From the NCBI GenBank assembly GCA_041391745.1, contig JAWKNK010000001.1, positions 62,001 to 126,000 of the forward strand: a stretch of 64,000 bases of DNA. Direction: 5' to 3'. This document shows, piece by piece, positions 53,756 through 62,167 of this stretch; position 1 is the stretch's first letter, and the number at the start of each line of letters is the position of its first letter. The position numbers and the translations under genes were made by a program. A model generated the notes under the pieces. It was not told where the DNA came from, searched no databases, and was given only the letters and a program-made list of their open reading frames with translations. The stretch is from JAIXWP01 sp041391745 (GTDB lineage: Bacteria > Bacteroidota > Bacteroidia > Flavobacteriales_D > Sanyastnellaceae).

Positions 53756-56359
53756 ATGAAATTTTCATACATAGCTATATTCTTCGTTGTATTGATGTCA
53801 TGCGGCACAAATGCAAAGTTGAAATATGCCCAAAAATTATACGATGAAAAATCTTATGCCGAAGCGGCGAAGGTTTGCGAATCGATAAAAGATGATAGCG
53901 CTGATAAAAACAAATTGTTGGCTTTGGCAAATTATCAAATGCTCAAAATGGACAAAGCCGCTGAAGCCTTCTCGAAAGTGGGAGAGGAGAGTATGTCGGC
54001 CGAAGACAAGTTGATGTACAGTGAAGCACTCAAGCAATCTGGCAGCACGGGGGAATCGGTGAGAATTGCAAGCGCCATTTCAGAAGGTGAAGGTGGAAAA
54101 TATGTGGTGGATTATCAGAATCCATTATTGGAAGAACCTTTAAGTGAAATTAAAGTCTACGCTGAAGAGAATAGCACGATGGATGATGAAATGACTCCAT
54201 TCTATTATCTAGGTGGAATGTTTTACATGTCCAATCATCAAACGAAATTTTCACCAAATAAAAAGTTTGCTTGGAATGGAAAGCCTTTCATGCAAATCAT
54301 GGACACAGCGGGTACTTCAAATCATTTGTTCAAGACCTTAAATACCAAGATGCACGACGGGCCAGTGACCATCGCAGAAGACTTGGGATTGATGGTGATC
54401 AATAGAAACGTACAAGGAAAAGGTAAATCAGGTCCACACTTGTCACTGTTTCAAAAGAAAACTTCTACCATCAAAAATGCGAAGTCGGAAGAACTTCCAT
54501 TTTGTAAAGATGGTGCATCTTATGCCCATCCATACTTCAATGGAAAAAGCAATAAATTATTTTTCTCTAGTAATAGAAGTGATTCTAAAGGTGGAATGGA
54601 CTTGTATTATGCCGATCTAAATGACGATGGTTCTTGGGGCGAACCCATAGCTGTTCAAGGCGAAATCAACACGGATAGAGATGAGGTTTATCCAACATTA
54701 CTTACGGATAGTATTTTAGTTTTTGCTTCTAATCGCCCTTCAGGATACGGTGGACTCGATTTGTATTCATGCTATATGAACAGAGATGGAAGTTGGTCTT
54801 CTCCGAAATTGTTGGACCAACCACTCAATTCTACCAAAGATGATTTCTACTTGATCAATGATCCTGAAATGACGGGGAAATATTTCATGACGACCAACAG
54901 AGATGGTAATGACAATATTTACTCTGCGTTTATTCCAAATACTTTGGCGGGAGATTGGGAAGTTCAGATTGCAAACAATAGCACGGAAGAAATTCTTCGT
55001 GGACTTCCAGTAAAAATTCAATACGAACTTTCTTCTATCGCTTCTGAAGAACTTACCACAGACGATGCAGGTGTAATAGATGTGAACGCAAATGGAGGAG
55101 TGATCAATGTTGTTGCTGATGGTTATAAGCAAGCACAGTTGAGCTACTCACCTCCAAAGCATGCTTATTTCAGAAGTGTAAGACAAACTTTGTCTTTGAC
55201 ACCGGTTAGCAGTTTAGATGTAAATGGTAAAGTGAAAGATGCAGAAACACAAAATCCAATTGATGGAGTTTTGGTTAAAATAGTTGGTCCGTCTTCCATT
55301 GATACCATCAGAACAAACGCTGCGGGTCAATTCACTCAAGGTGTTGATTTGAAGTTGAATGAGGCAGGCGGAGTGTACGATATTGAACTATCTCGAGCTG
55401 GATACGCGCCTAAGAAAATTAAAGGAGTGAAATTTGAATCTGCAGGTACTCAACTCGATTTGAATGCTCTTTGTGATTTATCATTAAAGAAAATCAATGT
55501 CGGTGATGACCTTGGTGCATTGCTAGCTATCCAGCCGATCTACTTCGAGACTGCTAAATGGGACATTACTCCGCAAGGAGCAGAAGAGCTTGATAAAATC
55601 GCTGATATCTTATTGAGCAATCCTGATTTTAAAATCGAATGTGGTAGTCATACCGACTGTAGAGGTAATAAAAACTCGAACCTTACCCTTTCTTCAAAAA
55701 GAGCGAATTCCACTGTAAAGTACCTCATGAGTAAAGGAATTACTCCAACTCAGTTGAAGTATAAAGGTTATGGAGAAGATCAACCAGTAAACGATTGCCG
55801 TTGTGAAGGTGCTCAGCAAACGACTTGCTCGGAAGAAGAGTTAGCTTTGAACAGAAGAACAGAATTTAAAGTACTTCAAAAAGATGAAACGATAGAGTCA
55901 ACTCTAACAGTTGATCCAGTTGATGCAACATCATATAATGGTGAAGAAAATTCTGGAGAACCGAAGGTGATTACTGGTGGTACTGAAATAAGAGTAGAAG
56001 GAGAACCTGTTACTCTTTTAGATCCATTGACTGAGGATAAATTTGATTATGGTGTGGATGTTACCTACCAATCAAGTGAGTCTATTTCTCAAAATAAATC
56101 ATTGCCTGCAGGAAAACTATACATGGTTCAAGTAGGTGCATTCAGAGAGGAAATAGATGTTGAAATTTTCAATGGAATGGAACCGGTCTATGCTGAGAAA
56201 ACGAAGTCAGGACTTACTAGATATTGTGTTGGGATGTTCACTTCTTATTCTAAGGCTGAAGCTGCTATGCAAATACTTCATAATCGTGGATTTAAAGATG
56301 CATTTATAGTGGGGTATAAAGAAGGAGACCGCGTACCTGTACAGTCTTTGGATAATTAA
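53756..56359 (+). CDS. OmpA-family lipoprotein with TPR, PD40 and SPOR-like domains (PorE-like)
   Basis: 867 residues from the ATG at 53756. The N-terminus is a lipoprotein signal with lipobox LMSC (Cys near 17). TPR-like helices follow at about 20-115 (YAQKLYDEKSYAEAAKVCES), then a WD40/PD40 propeller at about 220-405 (KLFFSSNRSDSKGGMDLYYA, FASNRPSGYGGLDLYSCYM). A carboxypeptidase-regulatory-like sandwich lies near 500-570. The OmpA peptidoglycan-binding domain is at about 593-715 (IYFETAKWDITPQG, GSHTDCRGNKNSN, NRRTEFKV). A SPOR-like tail lies near 786-860 (LYMVQVGAFREEIDVEIF). Same layout as PorE-type proteins, which tie T9SS parts to the cell wall. The SPOR-like tail is an extra. It is third gene of the type-B module, 20 bases after the SprF-like gene. 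Confidence 0.88.
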   Translation: MKFSYIAIFFVVLMSCGTNAKLKYAQKLYDEKSYAEAAKVCESIKDDSADKNKLLALANYQMLKMDKAAEAFSKVGEESMSAEDKLMYSEALKQSGSTGESVRIASAISEGEGGKYVVDYQNPLLEEPLSEIKVYAEENSTMDDEMTPFYYLGGMFYMSNHQTKFSPNKKFAWNGKPFMQIMDTAGTSNHLFKTLNTKMHDGPVTIAEDLGLMVINRNVQGKGKSGPHLSLFQKKTSTIKNAKSEELPFCKDGASYAHPYFNGKSNKLFFSSNRSDSKGGMDLYYADLNDDGSWGEPIAVQGEINTDRDEVYPTLLTDSILVFASNRPSGYGGLDLYSCYMNRDGSWSSPKLLDQPLNSTKDDFYLINDPEMTGKYFMTTNRDGNDNIYSAFIPNTLAGDWEVQIANNSTEEILRGLPVKIQYELSSIASEELTTDDAGVIDVNANGGVINVVADGYKQAQLSYSPPKHAYFRSVRQTLSLTPVSSLDVNGKVKDAETQNPIDGVLVKIVGPSSIDTIRTNAAGQFTQGVDLKLNEAGGVYDIELSRAGYAPKKIKGVKFESAGTQLDLNALCDLSLKKINVGDDLGALLAIQPIYFETAKWDITPQGAEELDKIADILLSNPDFKIECGSHTDCRGNKNSNLTLSSKRANSTVKYLMSKGITPTQLKYKGYGEDQPVNDCRCEGAQQTTCSEEELALNRRTEFKVLQKDETIESTLTVDPVDATSYNGEENSGEPKVITGGTEIRVEGEPVTLLDPLTEDKFDYGVDVTYQSSESISQNKSLPAGKLYMVQVGAFREEIDVEIFNGMEPVYAEKTKSGLTRYCVGMFTSYSKAEAAMQILHNRGFKDAFIVGYKEGDRVPVQSLDN

Positions 56360-56391
56360 CACGGTAAAGGTTAAAAAAATCCCGTTTAATC

Positions 56392-56421
56392 TTGATTTTT
56401 TGTCGATTAGTTCTAACTTTG
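56392..56421 (+). promoter_or_regulatory. Promoter of the AraC-type regulator
   Basis: TTG at 56392-56394, 19 bp spacer, then TAACTTTG at 56414-56421. This matches the Bacteroidota -33/-7 consensus with ideal spacing. The expected leader is about 25 bases. Confidence 0.6.
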
Positions 56422-56452
56422 AACTACGCTAACACTTAAAATCTTGATTACT

Positions 56453-57301
56453 ATGAGTATCTTAAATGCTCCGGATGATTTGTTTCCGCCGGGAACAGAA
56501 GTCCCAGATGTCTCCATTCATCAGTATTACACTGATAAAACATCTGAAAGAGGAAAAATTCAACTAACGAAGAATGTGATCAGCATGTTGCTCGAAGGAA
56601 AGAAGCAGCTGCACATTAAGAACCAATCCATCGAATTAGATAATAAAAATATTATTCTAATTTCAAATGGAAATTGTTTGATGAGAGAAATGGTAGAAGA
56701 TGCTGTTCCTTATCGCTCACTTTTGTTATTCTTTAGCAATACAGAAATTGAAAATGTTCTGTTTGAAAGTGGAATAACTCCTTCCATTTATCTCAACCGA
56801 GCTGTAAAACCACAAAATGGTTTTTACGTTATCAAAAAGGATGCACACTTGCAGAGTTTGATTTCAAAATTCAACGCTCAGCTGCAATCACCAACTTATT
56901 ATGAATTGAAAGAAAACTTCAAGACTACCTTGAAGTACTTAATTGATAGAGAAGGAGACGGCTTCATCGCATTTCTTTGTTCTATTGTATATGGAGTAGA
57001 CGACACCATTTTCAAAAGAGTAGTTGAAAGCAATCGTTTTTCAAACCTGGGATTAGAAGAACTTTCATTCTTGTGCAATATGAGTTTGTCTTCTTTCAAA
57101 AGACATTTCGTAATGAAATATGGAGAAAGTCCCGGCAAGTGGTTCTTGAAAAATCGTATGACGAAAGCAAAAGAATTGCTTGAGAAAAAAGTTGCCAAAC
57201 CTTCCGACATCTACTCGCAATTTGGATATGAAAATTTATCCAACTTTAGCGCAGCATTCAAGAATGTTTTTGGTTACAGTCCAAGCAAAGTTTCGGCTTG
57301 A
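56453..57301 (+). CDS. AraC-family transcriptional regulator
   Basis: 282 residues from the ATG at 56453 (a TTG three codons upstream is less likely). Residues about 15-150 form a cupin-like N-terminal part (MLLEGKKQLHIKNQSIELDN, PYRSLLLFFSNTEIENV), of the type found in ExsA-like regulators. The last 85 residues form the double helix-turn-helix: LEELSFLCNMSLSSFKRHF and SPGKWFLKNRMTKAKELL, then PSDIYSQFGYENLSNFSAAF and FGYSPSKV. The inducer is unknown. It stands alone with its own consensus promoter after the T9SS module. Its 3' end overlaps the convergent acetyltransferase-like gene by 28 bp. A role in controlling its neighbours is only a guess. Confidence 0.88.
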   Translation: MSILNAPDDLFPPGTEVPDVSIHQYYTDKTSERGKIQLTKNVISMLLEGKKQLHIKNQSIELDNKNIILISNGNCLMREMVEDAVPYRSLLLFFSNTEIENVLFESGITPSIYLNRAVKPQNGFYVIKKDAHLQSLISKFNAQLQSPTYYELKENFKTTLKYLIDREGDGFIAFLCSIVYGVDDTIFKRVVESNRFSNLGLEELSFLCNMSLSSFKRHFVMKYGESPGKWFLKNRMTKAKELLEKKVAKPSDIYSQFGYENLSNFSAAFKNVFGYSPSKVSA

Positions 57302-57849
57302 TAAACCAGACAATAGGTTTTCATGCCTTTTAGTTCAAATGTATCGTAGGTCTTAAAGCCTATGCGTTCATACACGTGTTTATTCTGAAGCATGGTAGTT
57401 TCAGCAAGAATCGGCAAGCCAAGGCTTGCCGATTCTTTTAATAGCATATCTTTTAATTCAATGGCCGTTTTCATATCGCGGTATTCATGCTCAACTCCCA
57501 AATACCAGCAATGAATAAATTGCTCGAATTGTCTATGTCTCTTTTTGACTTCTTTGCTCCGCTTAAGTACTGCACCCAAACGCAAAGGGCCAATAGCCAA
57601 CAATCCTACACATAATTCATCCCAAAAGGTGAGGAGCCATGAAACTTGAAAATCATTTTTATAAAAACAAATTATTCCTTTTCGATTTTGTGACAATCGT
57701 ACTCCGTTCCTGCGGTGACAATAGTCGAACATAAAAGCGGCCAATCTCTTCTTTCGAAACGAATAATTGCCTTCAGATCCAATGGAGAATGATACTGCCG
57801 GATTGCCGTCAAAAGTGTTGTTCATTATTTCTACCGCGCGATTTCTCAT
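57274..57849 (-). CDS. GNAT-like acetyltransferase
   Basis: 191 residues. The C-terminal half carries GNAT features: FEQFIHCWYLGVEHEYRDMK (beta-4 and the start of the CoA-binding helix, with the basic Q/RxxGxG loop poorly kept), ELKDMLLKESASLGLPILAE and NKHVYERIGFKTYDTFEL, the usual YERxGF strand-helix. The N-terminal half is basic (SFRKKRLAAFMFDYCHRR). Similar proteins are often annotated only as GNAT N-acetyltransferases. Its ATG overlaps the stop of the phosphoesterase gene by four bases, so it is the last gene of a three-gene operon with penicillin acylase. The substrate is unknown. Confidence 0.7.
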   Translation of the reverse strand: MRNRAVEIMNNTFDGNPAVSFSIGSEGNYSFRKKRLAAFMFDYCHRRNGVRLSQNRKGIICFYKNDFQVSWLLTFWDELCVGLLAIGPLRLGAVLKRSKEVKKRHRQFEQFIHCWYLGVEHEYRDMKTAIELKDMLLKESASLGLPILAETTMLQNKHVYERIGFKTYDTFELKGMKTYCLVYQAETLLGL

Positions 57850-58346
57850 CCTGCTGTGCGGTTGCCTAGCTCGATTAACTCTAGATTCTGAAGCTTACCT
57901 TTAATGATTTCAAATCGCAACATCGTTCTCACTTTGTGAAAACCATGCTTTCCTGCAGCTCCTGGATTCATATACAGAAACTTCTTGGAAGTATCCATCT
58001 TCACCATACAAATATGGGAGTGCCCACAAATAAAAAGTCCAGGAGGATTTTCCTTTAATTCTTTTCGAATGGGAGTGGCATAATTTCCTGGTCGACCACC
58101 AATGTGCGTCATCCACACATCAAGTCCATGACAATTCCAACGCAAATGCTCAGGGTAAGTAATGCGAACCTGATGATCGTCGATGTTTCCATAAACAGCT
58201 CTCACTTTTTTAAATGTAGCCAGTTCATCCATCAAGGCAATTGGACCAATATCTCCAGCGTGCCAAATCTCATCCACATGCTCAAAATATTCATACACCA
58301 ATGGATCCAAGTAGCCATGTGTATCTGAAAGCAATCCTATCTTCAT
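57846..58346 (-). CDS. YfcE-type metallophosphoesterase
   Basis: 166 residues with all blocks of the calcineurin-like phosphoesterase fold: MKIGLLSDTHGYLDP (metal ligands Asp and His), IWHAGDIG, VYGNIDDHQVR, MTHIGG, ICGHSHICMVK and NPGAAG. Its size and motifs fit the YfcE/MJ0936 subgroup, small cytoplasmic Mn-dependent phosphodiesterases with unclear natural substrates. Its start codon overlaps the penicillin acylase stop by one base and its stop overlaps the next start, which strongly suggests coupled translation. Confidence 0.9.
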   Translation of the reverse strand: MKIGLLSDTHGYLDPLVYEYFEHVDEIWHAGDIGPIALMDELATFKKVRAVYGNIDDHQVRITYPEHLRWNCHGLDVWMTHIGGRPGNYATPIRKELKENPPGLFICGHSHICMVKMDTSKKFLYMNPGAAGKHGFHKVRTMLRFEIIKGKLQNLELIELGNRTAG

Positions 58347-60781
58347 TAGTTCGGATAAACAGGGTTCAAAACAAGCTTGTCTTTAATGTGTTCTTCTGAC
58401 AATTTCATTTGTTGAATTCGGAATTCTTGATTCACATACTTCTCAAATTGATCATCATAGTGCGGACTCATGATGTGTCCGCTTTGGCCGCAAGGTGTAA
58501 TATTTAAGGCACTATCAAGTCTTGCAAAGTCGACAATAATGCGCATTTGAGATCCAAAATAAACTTTATATTCTCCATCAGGATTCAACAGAAATCCACT
58601 TTGCATGATGGTTTCATTACCACCTGCAACGGGCAATGGTCCAATATTGAATATTGGACGTAGTACTGCAACTTCACCAAGAGGATGCTTAGGTTCAAGT
58701 GTGCACACTTTTCGCCAATTCCAAATTTTTGGATTGTCTCCAAATTGAGCACGCAGTTCTGCGATAGATTTTTCAAAAGCCTTGATTAAAATGTCAGAAC
58801 GCGTTTCTTTTTCCTCAGTATTTACATTGTCCCACCAAGGCGAATTCTTTGATTTATTCAAAATAGGATAGGCCCTTTGCATTTGATGCGTTGCCAAGAA
58901 TAGCTTGAAGTTTTCTTCACCTAATTCATCGGCGCAAGCCTCATGAAGCACGTGGTACAACATTTTTACAAAGAAGGTTGAACTGAAAGACTCCTTGGTG
59001 TAATAGCCATCCCACTGAAATACTTCATCATACATGTAGTACTTATCATTCTTATCAAAATTCAATTTTTCATCTAAAATATTGTGCCAATTCACCATGA
59101 TTTCATAATCTTCAGCAACGTACACATCCGTCATCATTGACTCCATAGAAGCGTAGTCCCAATCTTTTCTAAATTCGAGCAAACTCTTAATTCTATTTGA
59201 TCTGAATTCAGGTTTGTAGTATCCCGGATACCAAATCACTGCGGTGTCCGAGTCTACCGTCGGGTATGATTTCATTTCAGGCCAATTGTTGGCACTATGG
59301 ATATAACCTTCAGGAGGGTTCACACGACGAGGATTTTCTGAAAATGAATAATACCCTTGCCAGTCATCATTTCCGGATGTACCATCTAGTATCGTCCACG
59401 AGTTGACATGGCTTGGTCGCTTCACCAAATGAGCACAGGCCCACCATGCTATATTACCTTCCGCATCTCCGTAGTTCACGGAAAGTCCAGGAGCGTGAAT
59501 GTCATTTAATGCTGTTTCAAAAGTTTTCATGTCTTTTGAATTATTCATAGTATAAAATGCATTCACGGTTTTGTTGTCCTTCATAGTATATGTCCAAGAC
59601 ATACTAATGGGTGGTGCTGTAGCATCCATACCATCAAATACTCCATTCACTATCGGACCATGATTGGTGTAAGGAACTTTCAAAGTAATATCGTTTCCAT
59701 CTTTCACTTTGATGATCTTTTCACGATACTCCAATGGCTTTTTTTCTCCTTTGTATTCATAAGAATCACCTTCTATTTTTTCTTGAAAAAAATCCATGTC
59801 ATCATTTAAAAGCATGGTCAGTCCCCAGCTCAATTCACTATTTCTTCCAACCAAAGCAAAGGGAACACCCGCCATAAAATGTCCATATAATTCAAAATCT
59901 GGGCAAGAGATGTAAGCTTCATACCATGTTTGAGGCACGAGGTAACCAATGTGTGTGTCATTGCAAAAAATAACTTCTTTATTCTTTGTTTTAGAAGGAC
60001 CCACCACCCATGAGTTTGAACCTTCCAATGGTGCAAATGGCAATTCTTGGAGTATTTCGTCCAAACCTGTTCCGATATGTGAAATGGCTGCAACTAATGC
60101 TGTGTCTGGTTTGCGAACATCGTATGAACGCATAAACCCTTCGTCGTCTTGATGCCACAAACCAATATCGCGCAAATACTCATCGCCATACTTTTCGTGA
60201 ATTGCTGTAACTACAGGTTCTGTTTTTTGTGCTTGAGAAAAGCTAAAAGACATAGCCCCAGTTACGGCAAACAAATCTTCTAAAGTAAAAGGCTGTGGTG
60301 TTGCTCCAAGAATGTCAAATTCTGGAGAATGCGCACCTGAGGCGATGTATGCATTGATTCCACTTAAATAGGCATTGATATCTTCCAATTCGGGTCCATT
60401 ATTCTTACGCATCAATTCAGCAGATGCAACGGCATATTCGGGCAGTCCTATCGTATGAAAGAGCTTATCAATTTTTACAACCGGCTCGCCCAAAAGTTCG
60501 GCAAGTCGACCACTGCCAACTCTACGAAGCATTTCCATTTGAAACAATCGATCTTGAGCATGTATATAGCCAAAAGCCATGTACATATCTTTCTTATTGG
60601 TAGCTTCTATATGGGGTACACCATACTCATCAAAATTCACCGAAACTTGGCTATTCAAACCAGCTAGCGATAAACTCCCCGAATACTCTGGAGCGTATTT
60701 GTTCGCTTTGTAGTAAAGAAAACCTCCAGCAATGAGGAGTAGGGCTAAGAGTCCAATCGATATTCTTTTAATCCATTTCAT
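58346..60781 (-). CDS. Penicillin acylase family Ntn-hydrolase, membrane-anchored
   Basis: 811 residues from the ATG at 60781. An uncleaved anchor or signal is at about 3-25 (IKRISIGLLALLLIAGGFLYY). The alpha-chain has VNFDEYGVPHIEATNKKDMY and AQDRLFQMEMLRRVGSGRLAELLG. The autoprocessing site is in the motif LEGSNSWVVGPS, giving Ser255 as the N-terminal nucleophile of the beta chain. NYGDAEGNIAWWA and GYIHSANNWPE are further family blocks. Enzymes of this family cleave amide bonds of beta-lactams, acyl-homoserine lactones or other N-acyl compounds in the periplasm. The substrate cannot be told from sequence. It is first in an operon with a phosphoesterase and a GNAT-like gene and is divergent from pdxH. 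Confidence 0.9.
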   Translation of the reverse strand: MKWIKRISIGLLALLLIAGGFLYYKANKYAPEYSGSLSLAGLNSQVSVNFDEYGVPHIEATNKKDMYMAFGYIHAQDRLFQMEMLRRVGSGRLAELLGEPVVKIDKLFHTIGLPEYAVASAELMRKNNGPELEDINAYLSGINAYIASGAHSPEFDILGATPQPFTLEDLFAVTGAMSFSFSQAQKTEPVVTAIHEKYGDEYLRDIGLWHQDDEGFMRSYDVRKPDTALVAAISHIGTGLDEILQELPFAPLEGSNSWVVGPSKTKNKEVIFCNDTHIGYLVPQTWYEAYISCPDFELYGHFMAGVPFALVGRNSELSWGLTMLLNDDMDFFQEKIEGDSYEYKGEKKPLEYREKIIKVKDGNDITLKVPYTNHGPIVNGVFDGMDATAPPISMSWTYTMKDNKTVNAFYTMNNSKDMKTFETALNDIHAPGLSVNYGDAEGNIAWWACAHLVKRPSHVNSWTILDGTSGNDDWQGYYSFSENPRRVNPPEGYIHSANNWPEMKSYPTVDSDTAVIWYPGYYKPEFRSNRIKSLLEFRKDWDYASMESMMTDVYVAEDYEIMVNWHNILDEKLNFDKNDKYYMYDEVFQWDGYYTKESFSSTFFVKMLYHVLHEACADELGEENFKLFLATHQMQRAYPILNKSKNSPWWDNVNTEEKETRSDILIKAFEKSIAELRAQFGDNPKIWNWRKVCTLEPKHPLGEVAVLRPIFNIGPLPVAGGNETIMQSGFLLNPDGEYKVYFGSQMRIIVDFARLDSALNITPCGQSGHIMSPHYDDQFEKYVNQEFRIQQMKLSEEHIKDKLVLNPVYPN

Positions 60782-60849
60782 GCGTGAAAAATACAATAAA
60801 ACCTGATGAATGTTATCATTCAGATAATTTTCAGTCCCACCGATTTTTT

Positions 60850-60857
60850 TATCTTTG
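60850..60857 (+). promoter_or_regulatory. -7 box (TATCTTTG) of pdxH
   Basis: An exact TAnnTTTG match 20 bases before the pdxH ATG, giving a short leader. No clear -33 TTG is at the expected distance. Confidence 0.45.
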
Positions 60858-60877
60858 TTATATAAAGACGAATTGAT

Positions 60878-61531
60878 ATGGGAAGATTAAATGACGATTT
60901 ATTTACGGAGAGAAACGAATACAGAAGACATATTCTTTTAGAATCTGATGCGGAAACCAATCCTTGGGATCAATTCGAGATATGGCTTGAAGATGCCAAG
61001 CGTGAAGGAATCAAGGATTATAACGCAATGACCGTTACCACCATAAATGAAGAGGGCTTCCCCAATTCTAGAATTGTGTTGCTTCGCAGTTTCGACCATG
61101 CAGGATTGGTGTTTTTTACCAACTACAACTCAGATAAAGGTCACGACATAGAAAGAAACAATAAAGTAGGTATCAATTTCTTTTGGAATACCTTGGAGCG
61201 CCAAGTGCGAGTTCACGGAGTAGTAAAGAAAATTTCAACTCAAGAATCCGACGAGTATTTCGCTTCACGCCCTCGCGAAAGTCAAATTGCAGCTTGGGCC
61301 TCTATGCAATCTTCTTTCTTGCGCACTAGAGATGAATTGGAGCAAAAAGTGAAGGATTATGAAAAAGAGTTTGACGGTAAACCAGTTCCTCGTCCTGAAC
61401 ATTGGGGTGGGTATGTAGTCGTTCCTCATTATTTCGAGTTTTGGCAAGGTCGCCCAAGTCGACTTCACGATCGACTGATATATAAGGTAGATGCCGATTT
61501 CAATTGGTTTGTCAACCGTCTTTCTCCTTGA
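60878..61531 (+). CDS. pdxH: Pyridoxamine 5'-phosphate oxidase
   Basis: 217 residues, full length for the family. It oxidises pyridoxamine or pyridoxine 5'-phosphate to pyridoxal 5'-phosphate with FMN, in the cytoplasm. Seen in order: NPWDQFEIWLEDAKREG, NAMTVTTINEEGFPNSRIVLL (FMN phosphate site), SDKGHDIERNNKVGINFFW, RQVRVHGVVKKIS, SRPRESQIAAWAS, EHWGGYVVVPHYFEFWQGR and the terminal SRLHDRLIY with the substrate-binding Arg and His, ending NRLSP. No missing residue was noticed. It is a single gene with its own -7 box, divergent from penicillin acylase. Confidence 0.96.
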   Translation: MGRLNDDLFTERNEYRRHILLESDAETNPWDQFEIWLEDAKREGIKDYNAMTVTTINEEGFPNSRIVLLRSFDHAGLVFFTNYNSDKGHDIERNNKVGINFFWNTLERQVRVHGVVKKISTQESDEYFASRPRESQIAAWASMQSSFLRTRDELEQKVKDYEKEFDGKPVPRPEHWGGYVVVPHYFEFWQGRPSRLHDRLIYKVDADFNWFVNRLSP

Positions 61532-61546
61532 TTATCGTTTTCTCGC

Positions 61547-61554
61547 TAATTTTG
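61547..61554 (+). promoter_or_regulatory. -7 box (TAATTTTG) four bases before the Smr-protein ATG
   Basis: An exact TAnnTTTG match with a TTG 16 bp upstream (61528-61530, inside the pdxH end). CAAC separates it from the ATG at 61559, which predicts a leaderless transcript. Confidence 0.45.
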
Positions 61555-61558
61555 CAAC

Positions 61559-62167
61559 ATGAGTTTTTCGATTGGAGATAGAGTTCGTTTTCTCAATGAT
61601 GAGGGAGAAGGTGTAATCATTGCCTTTCCAAGCAAGGATATTGCTTTGGTAGAAGACATATCTGGTTTTGCCTATGAACACGAAGTGAAAGAACTAGTAG
61701 CAGTTATCGGGTTTGCAAAAGAAAATGCCAAATACGACAAAGTAAAACCAGACTTAGTCAATCTTCTTGAAAGAAACATCGATCAAGAAATGGTGAAGAA
61801 GGCGAATGCTGATTTCAAATCTATCTATAAAGGTAAAGACGATAGTGCCAACCGTAGAGTAGATGATGATGTGATGGAGGTGGATCTTCATGCCCACGAA
61901 ATTCTAGACAACCAAAGAGGAATGTCAAATGGCGACATCGTGGAAGCTCAAATCGAACATTTTGAAAGAATGCTCCGCAATGCTGAACAAAAGAAAATCC
62001 GAAAAGTAATTTTCATACATGGGGTAGGACAAGGAGTCTTGCGTCAAGAAATCAGAAGAATTTTGGATGAGTATTATCCTCATTGCGAATTCATGGATGC
62101 TCCATACCACACTTATGGCTACGGAGCCACTGAAGTACGCATTCATCCAATGAGAAAAATGCGCTAA
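61559..62167 (+). CDS. Smr-domain protein (DUF2027-like N-terminus)
   Basis: 202 residues. The N-terminal 50 residues form a small SH3-like/DUF2027-type module (IGDRVRFLNDEGEGVIIAFP, EHEVKELVAV). The C-terminal 90 residues form a Smr domain: DDDVMEVDLHAHEI with the DLH motif, IEHFERMLRNAEQKKIRKVI and IHGVGQGVLRQEIRRIL with the HGxGxG motif, ending YHTYGYGATEVRIHPM. Smr domains of MutS2 proteins cut or bind nucleic acid; stand-alone bacterial forms may act as endonucleases, including in ribosome rescue. No MutS core is attached. The convergent next gene starts its stop codon at the adjacent base. Confidence 0.9.
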   Translation: MSFSIGDRVRFLNDEGEGVIIAFPSKDIALVEDISGFAYEHEVKELVAVIGFAKENAKYDKVKPDLVNLLERNIDQEMVKKANADFKSIYKGKDDSANRRVDDDVMEVDLHAHEILDNQRGMSNGDIVEAQIEHFERMLRNAEQKKIRKVIFIHGVGQGVLRQEIRRILDEYYPHCEFMDAPYHTYGYGATEVRIHPMRKMR

